Below the pieces are notes generated by a model that did not search any database, was not told where the DNA came from, and was given only the letters and a program-made list of their open reading frames with translations. A program made the translations under genes and the position numbers. From Eonycteris spelaea (taxonomy: Eukaryota; Chordata; Mammalia; Chiroptera; Pteropodidae), in assembly GCA_003508835.1 (NCBI GenBank), contig PUFA01000166.1:372001-436000 (forward strand): 64,000 nucleotides of DNA, given 5' to 3'. Positions 1-9,859 of the stretch are shown piece after piece; positions within the stretch are counted from its first letter, which is position 1, and the number at the start of each line of letters is the position of its first letter.

Positions 1-1299
1 GGCACCTTACTTAACCCTGCTACGTTGTAGTTTCCTTAGCTATGCCAAGTGGTCTCAACTAAAATTTAGGGCCACTGCCCTCATTTGGGTCCTTGAGGCT
101 GTCTAGGAATCATAATGCATCTCCTCTGTCCTTTCACTCTCCCTCCATCATAAATAATTTCCTACTTCCTACCCTTTTCTTCTGTCTCCTTAAACCTCAC
201 AACATCTGCTGTTGAAGACATTTACAAGAAAGTGATTATGTAATTTGTATAAATTGGGCTGTGGGAGTTTCACCCCTGACCTGGTGCCATGAAAATCTTA
301 AGATGGTTCTCTTTGGTTTCACTCAGTTGCTAGTAGGGTTTTCACTTCCATACTTACCCCTCCCCAGCCGCCCATCTTGTCCTGGGTCCCACTTTCTGGA
401 TTTGGGAGTGTTTTGGATTCATGGGAGAGGGGGATCATCCAAATAGAGTAGTTTCATGGGTTGTGCATAGCTTTAAGGTACAGGTGACTGTCTCATGGGC
501 AATATGGAGAAGGCAGCTAGCTGCCTCTGAGATACCCTCTCCCAAGATATACAACTAACATACCCCTCACAGGTTATGTGAGGTATTTCCTGGCACAACA
601 AAGAAGAATATTCTGTCTTAAAAATAAGGATAGGAATTGATATAGGTATATGGTTAGGTTCTGGTTAGGGTTAGGCTTGGGGTGGGCTCCCACAGGTCTT
701 CCTGGTGCCAGGCAGTGGTGCAGTCTTCTGAGGCAGGCTCTTTTTCTCCGTGTGTATACAGAGATCTTGGAGGTCCCAACAGTCATCCTCCGCCACTTCT
801 TGAGGCTGTTTCTGTCCTTCTTCCCTCTTCCATTCCAAAATCTTGTAAACATTTGGTGCTCCATCTAGTTTTTTTTTTCTACCAATTCTCTAATCAATAT
901 ATAATTTTTGATGAAACTTTATCTTTACATGTAAAAAAGCTTTTGTTTTTTTGCTTCCTACAAATCAACAGCTTTGACTTTGTAGCTATTGTATTAATCC
1001 CGAACATCTTGGAGGCAAGGGATACATTATAGCCTGCTGGTAATTGTTTGTATTTCTACAAGAAAATGTGAAAAAAGTAAGCATAACCATATTTTTCAGT
1101 AGTTTATATCACATAGTTGAGAGAAAAAAGATGTTAAAGAGAATAAGTACTATGCCATTATTTGTGAGGGGAGTAAAAAAGAATACCTACATGAATGTTT
1201 ATATAGGCACAGAATGTCCCAGGGATTCATAAGAAACTTTTAACCACTATTGTCTCTGAGAAAGAAATGGGTACCTGGGGGACTGCAGAAGGGAGCCTA
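1..1299. other. Intergenic DNA, nothing recognised
   Basis: AT-rich upstream sequence with only short, unconvincing reading frames. I see no coding exon, RNA gene or clear repeat family. A short run of two to three TTAGGG-like units lies at about 656-672. Known mammalian synteny would place RAB39A upstream of CUL5, but none of its coding sequence is visible here. Confidence 0.5.
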
Positions 1300-1341
1300 T
1301 TTAAAAAAACAAAAAACAAAAAACAAAAACAAAAACAAAAA
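1300..1341 (+). repeat. A-rich simple repeat, (AAAAAC)n type
   Basis: Short runs of A separated by single C residues, immediately followed by L1-like text. It looks like an expanded poly(A)-type simple repeat. Confidence 0.8.
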
Positions 1342-1700
1342 CTCCCCCTCCAACATTTAATTATGAAAAATTTCAAACATAAAGACAAACTGAAAGATTG
1401 TACACAGAAAAAATCTAGAATTTCCACTACCTAGATTCTGTAATTAACATTTTACTTTGTCAACTTTTCTATGCAATCATTCCATCTCATTTTTTGATAC
1501 ATTTCAAAGTAAATTGTAAACATAACTTCAACTTACCCCTAAATTCTTCAGCATGAATATCATTAACTAAATTTCAAATTTGTTCGTTTTTGTTGAATAA
1601 GATGCAAAAATCTCAAGAGTACATAGTTGTTTTGACAAATGTATATGCCTGAATAACCTAAATGCCTACAATACAAACATTACATTACCCCAGAAAGGAG
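1342..1700 (-). mobile_element. Old L1 3'-region fragment (L1M-like)
   Basis: On the + strand the text resembles the antisense of mammalian L1M 3' regions: a 'tatgaaaaatttcaaacat' type opening, then AT-rich sequence through 'tttgacaaatgtatatgcctg'. It is diverged and has no coding potential. The subfamily assignment is from memory and uncertain. Confidence 0.5.
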
Positions 1701-2225
1701 AAGGAAGCTTACTTTTAACTGTATTCCTTGTAGCTCCTTCTGAATTTTGTATGGTGAGCCTGTGTTCTCTATTTTAAAATAAATGAAATATTTAAGCATT
1801 TTAAATATTTAAACAGTCTTATAATGATGGGCCTAGAATCTAAATTGGATGAAGAAAGTGAAACAGGAGGGAATGATATATATCGAGAAGGGCAGGGCAA
1901 TGGAATGGAAAACTCATTGAAGTTAGACTTATAGCAGTTGTGTTGCCAGAACAAGTTAGGAGAATGGAATGTCTTGTTAAACAGTAAGATGTTTGAAATT
2001 GAGTTTTTGAAAATAGCAGAAGGTTCAGAGTGGGACACAGAAATGATGGCAATTAGGCTATTAATCTCCCTCCCTACTATATGTTCTCAATTGCACATTG
2101 CAGTAGTTTTATCACAATTCCAAACAAGTAATATTTGGATTTGTGTAACTATGCTTAATAATCTGCTTCCTTATTATACTATAAGCTCCAAAAGGGCAGG
2201 GTTCTCTCATTTATTCTTGTATTTC

Positions 2226-2402
2226 CAGTGCCTTATACATACAGGCATACCTCGGAGATTTCATGGGTTCAATTCCAGACCACTGCAATAAAGCAAGTTG
2301 TAATCCTTTTGCCAGTGGAGGGTCTTACCTTCAATTTGTAAAAATGCAACAAGCATGACGTGCAATAAACTGAAGAGCAATAAAATCAGGTATGCCTGTA
2401 GT
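2226..2402. mobile_element. Tigger1-type DNA transposon remnant (internally deleted)
   Basis: The left end reads 'acaggcatacctcggagat' and the right end 'aaaatcaggtatgcctgta'. These are the inverted termini typical of Tigger1 (pogo/Tc1-mariner superfamily). The middle keeps only short pieces, such as the 'ccagtggagggtcttacct' portion, so this is an internally deleted, non-autonomous copy of about 175 bp. TA occurs at both outer edges, as expected for TA target-site duplication. Confidence 0.85.
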
Positions 2403-2654
2403 AGGTACTCAAACCTATTTAATTGAATTCTTTAGTATTAAATATTTAATTGAATGCTTTATGTAGGGTCATTGATTGATTTACTCAATTAATATATCAC
2501 AGCTTCTCACCTAACTTTTTAAAAAGTACGTTAAGCTGATTATAATTTAATCTAGAGTCTTACAATTTAAAATAAGCGGTAGAGTTGGACTGGGGTTGAA
2601 GATAACCCAGTTTCGTGGGAAAAGGGAACTGTAATTATATAAAGTTTATTCTGG

Positions 2655-2760
2655 ACTAGGCCTTTTCTCTGACCCGGTTGGCCAAATAACCTCTCTGAGC
2701 CTCATTTTCTCATCTGTAGGACAAAGATGACCTCTAAAAGTCATCCATGTATAAATTTCT
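2655..2760 (+). repeat. MIR SINE fragment
   Basis: Contains the MIR core-like stretch 'cctctctgagcctcatttt' followed by 'ctcatctgtag'. This is the ancient tRNA-derived MIR family in sense orientation. Both ends are eroded. Confidence 0.65.
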
Positions 2761-2884
2761 GCAAGGACATACAGGTATAGGAGCTCTGAATCCTTGTTTT
2801 ACCACTTAACTCATTGTTTAATAGTGGATTGCTCTGTACTAAATCACTTGTAAAATGGAGATAGCATGATTGCTGTATTGATTC

Positions 2885-3330
2885 AGTAACATATTACAAT
2901 AGCTTCTAAATTACCCTTCTACTTCTATTCACTACATAGCAATCAGAGTAAAAAGGGAAGTGTGACCATGCTATTATTGTTTAAAAGCCTTCAATAATGT
3001 CCCATCTCACTCAGAAACAAAGCATCTTTACAGTGGTCTGCAAGGCCCTATTCAATATTCTGATCTCCTCACTCTCTGCCCAGAACACATAAACCTTTTC
3101 ACTGTTCCTCTGACACCCTGGGCAACCTGCCACCTGTGCATCCCCTGTCTGAGATGCTCATCGCCCACGTATGAAATGGCCTTCTTCCTTACCTCCTTCA
3201 AGTCTTTGCTCAAATGTCATCTTCTCAGTGAGGCCTACTTGGATCACCATATTTACAATTTCAAACTTCATCTTCCCTTCGCTGCTTTATTTTACTCCAT
3301 AACTCTTATTTCTAAAATATTATGAATACT
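2885..3330 (+). repeat. LINE L2 3'-region fragment
   Basis: Reads along the L2 consensus: '...cagtggtctgcaaggccct', then the region corresponding to L2 'tttgctcaaatgtcatctt', ending near 'gtgaggcctacttggatca'. This is an ancient LINE2 copy in sense, with no open reading frame left. Confidence 0.8.
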
Positions 3331-3691
3331 ATTAGCAAACATGCATAATCCATAATACAATATCGAGTATATGGTAGGTTCTATGTACAAATTATAGTCT
3401 CTTCCTTTGTCCAGTGGCTTGCGGTCTGAAGGTATAAAGATTGGAGGCTTATGGCTTAGGATCTTCCAGGATAATATGCCTTCAGGAAATCTCAGATTAA
3501 TGGTTACTGCCTTACCAATCTTTTATAGATTATTTCAGTGCCAGACACCCTTGAATGGAAATATTAACATTTGTGCATTCATTCATTCACGTATCCATTA
3601 AACAAATATTTATTGGGATGCTTCTATGTGCCAGTTCTTATTGAAGACAACTGTCAGAGCATTTCATTCAGGGTATCTCCTTAACACACAC
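3331..3691. other. Short intergenic gap before the CpG island
   Basis: Mostly unassigned sequence. 3573-3640 carries 'cattcattcacgtatcc..caaatatttattgggatgc..tatgtgccag', the phrase found at the antisense 3' end of L2. Nothing suggests a gene. Confidence 0.45.
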
Positions 3692-3810
3692 CGAAACGTC
3701 GGGTTTGGGGCGCGGGCTGAGAGATGTCTGGTTTCGCCAACAGAGGGCGTGCCTTCGCTCTCTGTGCAGCCTCCCACCAAGGCTTCCAGGCTCCCACGCT
3801 CGCTCCCGAG

Positions 3811-3825
3811 CGCGCCCCGCCCGCC
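3811..3825 (+). promoter_or_regulatory. GC box (Sp/KLF-type)
   Basis: The sequence 'gccccgcccgcc' contains the CCGCCC/CCCGCC core bound by Sp1 and KLF factors. It sits just upstream of the E-box inside the CpG island. Confidence 0.6.
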
Positions 3826-3827
3826 GT

Positions 3828-3837
3828 GTCACGTGAT
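3828..3837. promoter_or_regulatory. E-box GTCACGTGAT (USF / MiT-TFE type)
   Basis: GTCACGTGAT has the CACGTG core with the flanking GT..AT preferred by USF1/2 and close to the CLEAR element (GTCACGTGAC) of TFEB/TFE3/MITF. It is about 425 bp upstream of the ATG. Binding is inferred from the motif only. Confidence 0.5.
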
Positions 3838-3979
3838 GTGGCCGTGGAACCCGAGCTGCCCGGCCTAAGCCGAGCTAAATTCGTTGCCGGTTGCCGCTGC
3901 GGGTGCAACCACAAAGGCTAATCCGAAGGAGTGGGGAGACTCGTGGAGCCGATGCTTCCTCTTCCAGTTCAGGTCGGCT

Positions 3980-4015
3980 CCCGTTACCGTCTCACCGTTC
4001 ACCGTTGCCGTCTCC
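3980..4015 (+). promoter_or_regulatory. Clustered CCGTT/ACCGT units in promoter or leader
   Basis: The segment contains CCGTTACCGT, CACCGTT, CACCGTT and GCCGTCT in close succession. CCGTTA is the reverse complement of the MYB core TAACGG. The cluster may be a degenerate short tandem repeat or a MYB-family site group. No function is shown. Confidence 0.3.
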
Positions 4016-4061
4016 CTGAGCGTTTGCATGAGCTCTTTCGCGTGGAGAAGCGCCGGTGACC

Positions 4062-4067
4062 ATGTAG
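4062..4067 (+). promoter_or_regulatory. Start-stop element ATG-TAG in the leader
   Basis: ATG followed directly by TAG, in a favourable initiation context (GACC before the ATG, A at -3). Such minimal uORFs can stall ribosomes at the start site. It overlaps the longer uORF in another frame. This reading depends on 4062 being part of the mature leader. Confidence 0.4.
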
Positions 4068-4234
4068 GGGGAAAGAGTGAGGAAGCTCCAGGTGCCTGGG
4101 ACGAGGTCAGCACTGTCGGCACGCCGCCCCGGCGGCCAGCACACCCCCGGTGCGGGCCGCTGGGCCCGTCAGCCCTGGTGGGAACTCCGGCCTCAGTTGT
4201 GGCCTGCCCCAGAGCGCCACGAAATCTCGCGCCG

Positions 4235-4244
4235 TCTCGCGAGA
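4235..4244. promoter_or_regulatory. CGCG element TCTCGCGAGA (BANP/ZBTB33 motif)
   Basis: A perfect 10-bp palindrome TCTCGCGAGA, 17 bp upstream of the start codon. A second related half (TCTCGCG) lies at 4225-4231. This methylation-sensitive motif is known in CpG-island promoters of essential genes and is bound by BANP, earlier ascribed to Kaiso/ZBTB33. The exact match in a CpG-island promoter supports the call. Occupancy here is inferred. Confidence 0.7.
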
Positions 4245-4258
4245 ATCTAAGTTGAAGG

Positions 4259-4269
4259 AACATGGCGAC
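4259..4269 (+). promoter_or_regulatory. YY1-like motif overlapping the start codon
   Basis: AACATGGCGAC resembles the YY1 consensus AANATGGCGGC, with the ATGGCG core formed by the CUL5 start codon and second codon. YY1 sites over or just after initiator ATGs are common in housekeeping genes. One mismatch at the 3' side. Confidence 0.45.
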
Positions 4270-4285
4270 GTCTAATCTGTTAAAG
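4262..4285 (+). CDS. CUL5: CUL5 coding exon 1
   Basis: Encodes residues 1-8 (MATSNLLK), the known N-terminus of cullin-5, and ends in phase 0 at a GTAAG donor. The ATG context (GGAACATGG) has A at -3 and G at +4, a strong Kozak match, which supports this start over the upstream ATGs. The residues are a flexible tail ahead of the first helix of cullin repeat 1. Confidence 0.95.
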
Positions 4286-5389
4286 GTAAGACCCTCAGTC
4301 CAGCTTGGCTTTTACTCCTTGACCGCTGGGTTCAGCTCTTCGGAAAAGGCTCTGTTCAGGTTCAGGGCGAATTGTGGAGTGTTCAGGGGTTTCTATTGGA
4401 AGGGAAGCTGGGGAGGCAGCCGCTGAGGACCGGAACGCGGGTCTCTGGCCTTGGGGTCGAGAGGCTTTGGTTGTCCCTCCCGCCGGTTGACCGGTGTGTG
4501 AAAGGCCCGCTCAGGGATGGCGGTTAGCGATGCTTTCAAGGGACCAGCTTTGGCTTTAGGCGGGAGATGAATGGTGGTGCTGTGCCACGGCTTGTTGAGC
4601 AGTTAGTACTCCTAGGGTCTCAGTTTCTTCTGAAGCGAGAGTCTAAGATACATAAAGGAAAATCCAAGAAAATGCTGCCTAACATAGGTATCAGTGACTG
4701 TCCCCCACCTCCTCAATTTCCGTTCTCATTCTCTGCGAAATTCTAAATCAGACAGCACTGCCTTCCACCCTGCTCCCTTCCTCCCTTTTCTGCAGGCTAT
4801 ACTTTCCATCCTATTCGCCCATTCTAGAGTTTATATTTTACCCTTTTTTCCCCCTTAGGAAGCTGCTTCTTAACCCCATTGCAGCTCATAACCAGATGAC
4901 TACTGAGGAAGTGCTACATCGTTTCAGAATTTAGGGAAGTTACTTTATCAAAGAAAACGATTAAAGTTAGTTTTATATATTTGGATAACAAGAGAGATGT
5001 AGACCTACAGGGGCAAATTCTTTACCATCAGTCAAAACTTTTGGAGGAGAATAAGGTAGACATGGCACTATTCTTTTTATTCTATGCTGTGTTTATAGTA
5101 GGAATGTTTTGCCTTAAAAGTATTTATTGAAATGGGGGTCTTAGTAGCTCAGGAGCATACATAAATAGAAAGGATGAAATACTCCTCCCTCAAACCCGTC
5201 ATTATGCCTTCAGACACTGTGGATGGGTAGTAGAAAATAATTGAATAGAAAATTTAAGATACTGTAACCTCACTCAATGTCTTATTTAGACTACTGATAT
5301 TAATTGCCCAATAGATGGGACTGTCTTATAAAATGTCAAACTTTTTACTATCTTAAGAGGCATTATACTTTCTTTTAAAAGGGGGAGGG
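4286..5389 (+). other. Intron 1, proximal part: nothing recognised
   Basis: The first 220 bp are still CpG-island sequence. After that the text is AT-rich and I see neither a repeat family nor an exon. Confidence 0.5.
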
Positions 5390-5590
5390 CCTAGAACCAG
5401 ACTGAATTTTGGCCACCTGGAAACCGTATGACTTTGGGCAAGTTTCTTAATCTGCCTGGGTTTCTCATCAATGAAATGGATTATTCATAGCACCTGTTTC
5501 ATAGGAGCATTGTGAAGATTGAGTTAATGTATGTAAAATGCTTAAAACTATGACTGGCAAGTAGTACACAATATACATAACTTACTAGAA
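5390..5590 (+). repeat. MIR SINE, nearly full length
   Basis: Reads through MIR landmarks in order: 'gactttgggcaagtttctt', 'tctgcctgggtttctcatc', 'gagcattgtgaagattgag', 'gtaaaatgcttaaaac', 'tggcaagtagta'. Sense orientation, ancient divergence. Confidence 0.85.
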
Positions 5591-6182
5591 TTACTGCTTT
5601 TTTGGTTTCTCTAAGAAAACTAATTCATGAGAATTGAGTAACCCATCCTATTCTGCTCTTATAAATAGTAGAGTTCTAATAGTTCAGAAAGAAAACTTGT
5701 TTAATTTCTAAAGATTCCTATTAATGCATTCACATATTTACATGAGCAAGAGCTTATGTTATTAACGGAAATGTGTTTAAGGAATAATTGGGTTCCTAAG
5801 TCATTGAATTTTTGACTTGATTACCTGCATATATACAGCAAGGTCTTTCTTTCCCCTGCCCCCCAAAAATTCTCTCTTAGAAAAGAGAGAGTTACTTTAT
5901 TCTACTCCATTCAAAGCCTTGCAAAGGATTGTTTGGAAGATAAAAGTCTGAAGCTCTATCAGCCAATACAAGTAAGTGGTTATCTTGTAGAGATTATGAA
6001 TCTACATCTACAGCACACATCTGTAGAATGAAAAAAACTGCCTGAATGTATAGAAAATGGGCAATTACTATATAGGTTAAAAAAAGGATTCAGAAGTTCT
6101 GTAACTCAAACAACTTTTACCAATAAAAGGAATGTGATGATGCTTTGAAAAAAACTGGTAAATGACTTAGTCACTCTAGTAC

Positions 6183-6412
6183 AGTGGTTCCCAACCTTTA
6201 TGGCACCAGGTACCCAGGCTCCTGTGATAATGCCTGATGATCTGAGATGGAGCTGAGGCCATGATGCTAGTGCTGGGAGCAGCTGCAAATACAGATGAAG
6301 CTTCACTTGCTTGCCCATAGCTTACCTCCTGCTGTGTGGCCCGGTTCCTAACAGGCCATGGGCCAGTACCAGACTGCGGCACAGGGGTTGGGGACCCCAG
6401 CTCTTGTGAACA
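6183..6412 (-). mobile_element. hAT-type DNA transposon remnant (Tip100/Zaphod-Arthur group)
   Basis: The left end 'cagtggttcccaacctttat' and right end 'aggggttggggaccccagct' form the imperfect terminal inverted repeat of a well known mammalian hAT family. The inner text 'tgctgtgtggcccggttcc' and 'cctgatgatctgagatgga' belongs to the same element. It is internally deleted, about 230 bp, and codes for nothing. The family name is from memory. Confidence 0.75.
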
Positions 6413-7479
6413 TGAAAACAAATGTTAAAGATGCACTGAAAATTTTTCAATAAAATTGTTCCATGAAATGTTGACAGGGTGAAAAAATTTTTTTAAAGAT
6501 TATTTTATATAGTATGTGATTTTAAATATATACAACTAATGTAATATAGTGGACATTATAAATAGTCGTGTGATTCTATTATTTATATTACCAAAAGTTT
6601 ACATATTTAAATTGGCCAGAAAACTTTTTTTTTTTTTCTCTCGTGGTGGTGGTGGGGAGGGGTTGCTTTAAATTCATCTTTAGAAGTAGCTAATTAAAAA
6701 GTGGGAAGTTTTTCTTCTCAGAGAAATGTAGGGTGCCCCTGCCAGGGTAGACCCATAACATAATTAATAGGATCATTTGAATTCAAGGCTGGTGCTACCT
6801 TGAATAGAGACTGGGGCTGATGAGGGAGTGGCCACATGCGCCTCTTTTCCTTCTTTGACGGAATAGACTGCTTCATTAACATTAGAAAAATGCCTTAGGT
6901 GTTGTGCAATTAGATTTCACCAGAGCATAGTTGACAAAATTATCATGTCCTGTGGTCAAAATGGAGTTATGTGAGCTAGATGAGAATCCAGTTAGAATTT
7001 GATTCATTTTCAGTTAAACCGTACCTGAAGAATAATGAGTAATATCATCAACCCTGAAGGGAGGTCTTTGGTGTCCTGCTGAAGTAAAATGTCCTGGTGT
7101 TTTCCACTAACTTGGATTAAGTTTATTGAATTTGTGGATGACAGAGTTCAGAAGGATAACTAATATATTATGAAAAATAACAAGATTCAAAACGTTGATA
7201 TGGAACTTTTAAGTCTTAACCAAATGTAATAAAAACTACCTACTTTTTTTATATTGGAATTTGATCGTAATAGTAACTATTCTCTATTTAAAGCAAGTGG
7301 ACTATTGTTGGATTTTGGAAATCTTTTGGTTATACAAAGATTTGTATGGTACATTTTGACATATAGTTATTAGTTGCGTGAGAGCTGTATATCTTCAAAA
7401 ACTTTTTAATAGAGCTACTTTAACATTTAGTGTATAATTCTGCTTGTTCCTTTACTTTTGCAATTATCCTCTAGGCCCT
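6413..7479 (+). other. Intron 1 segment, nothing recognised
   Basis: AT-rich unique-looking sequence. A short GGT-rich tract occurs at 6643-6663. No exon, repeat family or RNA gene was identified. Confidence 0.4.
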
Positions 7480-8880
7480 CAGTACTCCTGAGTACTCATT
7501 TTCAACTGAGTACTCCTTTTCCAAATAGGAACTGTTTAAATCTTATTTTGCTGAGCATCATCTCATTTAATTCTTAGCACATTATCTTATCCAGCTATTT
7601 GTCCTTAACTTCCTTGGTCAATACCACAAAATTTTCTAGTACCCCTATGCTCTCTTTTCTAAGGTACCTTCCACTTGTTCTGCCTTCAACCCCACCTCTC
7701 TCCAGTACTGGCAGCATTCTCCTATTACTTTTGTTCATTCTCCTATATTCTCACTTCTAAGGGGATAAAAGTTCATGTAACTCCTCATATAAACTTAACC
7801 TGTGCTCTGCTTTGACTTCAAACTTTTGCCCTTTTCTCTTTCCATTTACTATCACAGTTCTTAGAAAAGCAGCCCCCAGTTCTGCTTTTATAATTCTTCA
7901 CCTTTTTCTTTAACTTACTGTGACTTGGCTCTCTCCCTACTCCCACACAATTATTTTGAAGCTGTTAGTCTTAAAAGCTCTAACGACCTCCATATCACCA
8001 AATGAGATTTTTCTCTGAAACATTCATTCTCTCTTCTGGTATTGTTGATTACTACTTCTGCTTCCTTTTGGTTTTTATAACATTCCTTGGTCTTCTATCA
8101 CCCAAATCACTTGTGTTTTTCAGTGATCTCCCTCCTCTCTTCTCCAATATAATTATTTCTCAGGATTTAATCTTCAGCCCTTTTCTATCTTTGTACTTTT
8201 TGTACTTTTTTTCTGGGACAGCCTTAACTACCGTGATTTCACTATTTTTATCTCTTACCTCTGATTTGAGCTCTAGACCAAAACAGTGCTAACCATATCA
8301 CTTTCCTGCTAAGATACCTTTGATGGTTTAAATTCTTTGAGATCCTTCCAGCTGAGTCTTCTCCCTAATAACATTCATATTAACATTCATTCTCTCTCCC
8401 TCTCCTCTTCGTCCTCCCTTTTCCTTCTCTCCCCTCTTCCCCTTCTCCTTCTCTCTTCTTGCCTCCCACCTCTCTACCTCTTTCTCTCTACCTGTCTGAT
8501 TATTTGTCCCTTCACTAGCATACCAGTTTTCAAGACTCTTTATGTTTACTTTTTCTTCTGTCAGGAATGTCCCCTCCCCTCAATGTTTGCCGGTTGAAAT
8601 TCTGTTTATTCATCAAGGCCTAGCCCAAATGTGTCCTTTTTCCTTAGTGCTCTCATTTGGAATTAATTGTTGCCTGCTCTGCACAACCATAGCACTGCAT
8701 CAGTCTCTTCTAACACATTATGTCTTATGTATTAATTAGAGGGTCTGTTTACATATCTAATTCCTTTTCTGAGTTATAAGCCCCATTAGTGCTAGGACTT
8801 TATTAATCTGTTGATGCCTTAACTGTCTAGTGCAGTGATCACTCAAGGTAGGTGCTCAGTAAATGGATGATAATTGGTTG
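7480..8880 (+). repeat. LINE L2 remnant(s), sense, with pyrimidine-rich core
   Basis: Pieces follow the L2 consensus: 'ggtacttttt..ggacagcc', 'gatcctt..cagctgag', and the 3' end 'aaggcctagcccaaatgtg', then 'ttataagccccattagtgc' and 'aggtgctcagtaaatggat'. The L2 character is clearest in 8570-8880. Upstream parts are more diverged and could combine several fragments. Confidence 0.6.
8388..8495 (+). repeat. Polypyrimidine (CT)-rich low-complexity tract
   Basis: About 105 bp that is almost entirely C and T on the + strand, built from CTCTCC, CCTTCTC and CTTCTC blocks. It lies inside an L2-like region. Confidence 0.85.
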
Positions 8881-9139
8881 AAAAGAATAGTGCAGTACCC
8901 AGACATTATAGATACTTATTAAATGAGTGTTCATTGCTTAAAAGGAGTAATTTATGATTTTATTCCATTCTAGCTAGATCTAGAGAGAGGGAGTAGAGGT
9001 ATAAAATAAATCCACAAGAAAAGAAACACTTTAAACTGACTTAGGAAGCTCGCTACTTTTCTCAGTGGAATGTTTTTGCCCTTTGAGAGGAAAGAAAAGG
9101 AAATACAAAGGAGTGATTCAGAGTGTGTGTAGAATTTAT

Positions 9140-9645
9140 TAAAATAATTTTATTAGACCTGTGTACAAGGCATCACGAAGGATATAGAGCTATGCAAAAC
9201 AATATTCAGCCTATTTGTGATCTTACCATATACTAAAGGTTATTAAAAAGTACTAATGACTTACTCTAAGGCAAGAACTTCAAGAGTATTACTGCATGCT
9301 GTGTGGTTCCTCACAGACTGAGAAGATCATTTCTGGTGGGATGATTGGAAAAGTTTTATGGGGAAAGCATTGGAGCTGGATTTTGAAAAATGGGCGGGCT
9401 TTTTGTAGGTGGTGATTAGCAGAAAATTTGTCAAGAGTGGAGACTAGATCAGCATTGCTGCAGTGCAAGAAGTACAGCATGCTTTGTTGTATTTTATGTG
9501 AATGGTGCTCCTTGCAATTGTTGCAGCATAGTAGCCCAGAATATGGGAAACAGTAGGAGACAAGAATACAAAGGAAATTCAGGGTCAGATTGTGAAAGGT
9601 CTTCAGTGTTAGACAAGGGAGTTTAAAATAAAGTTCCATAGATAA
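9140..9645 (-). repeat. LINE L2 fragment, antisense
   Basis: Matches the reverse of the L2 3' half: 'ggaaacagtaggagacaag', 'gggtcagattgtgaaaggt', 'gacaagggagtttaaaata' correspond to the typical antisense L2 text. Diverged and non-coding. Confidence 0.55.
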
Positions 9646-9859
9646 TGATGTATATTTGAAAAATATGTGTGCAGATATATTGTTAAGCCCTCAATCTCTT
9701 GGCTCTTATACATAAAACCTGTTACTCATCATTTCATCTATTTTGTGTGTATTCAAAATCTGATTTGTGGGGTGGCCATGATGAGGGCATATGTGCTAAT
9801 GAAACCATAACAGGAGTCATTAAGTCTGTGTAAAGTAAATTCATTCAACATGCATATAG
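9646..9859 (+). other. Intron 1 spacer
   Basis: No recognised content between two antisense L2 pieces. Confidence 0.4.

Larger units (their letters stand above)
4028..4255 (+). other. Upstream ORF (75 codons) in the CUL5 leader
   Basis: An ATG at 4028 opens a 75-codon frame that closes with TGA at 4253-4255, only 6 nt before the CUL5 start codon. It is in a different frame from CUL5. The product would be Pro/Ala/Arg-rich low-complexity protein expected from CpG-island DNA, with no recognisable domain. The ATG context (TTTGCATGA) is weak because -3 is T. If transcription starts upstream of 4028, ribosomes would need leaky scanning or reinitiation to reach the CUL5 ATG. Peptide function is unlikely; a translational-control role is possible. 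Confidence 0.4.
3692..4510 (+). promoter_or_regulatory. CpG-island promoter of CUL5
   Basis: CpG dinucleotides are dense from about 3692 to 4510, in contrast to the CpG-poor, AT-rich flanks. The island covers the first coding exon and the start of intron 1. There is no TATA box at a plausible distance. GC box, E-box and CGCG elements are present. This is the usual architecture of a broadly expressed housekeeping gene with dispersed start sites. The transcription start cannot be read from the sequence; I infer it lies somewhere in 3850-4020. Confidence 0.9.

Noticed and set aside
656..675. TTAGGG-like repeat, possible interstitial telomere
   Set aside because: Only two to three degenerate units, which is common by chance and far below interstitial telomere arrays.
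3865..4263. 132-codon minus-strand frame across the CUL5 promoter, suggesting a divergent gene
   Set aside because: GC-rich CpG islands yield long frames by chance. The predicted protein is Pro/Ala/Arg-rich with no recognisable domain. A bidirectional non-coding transcript is possible but not shown.
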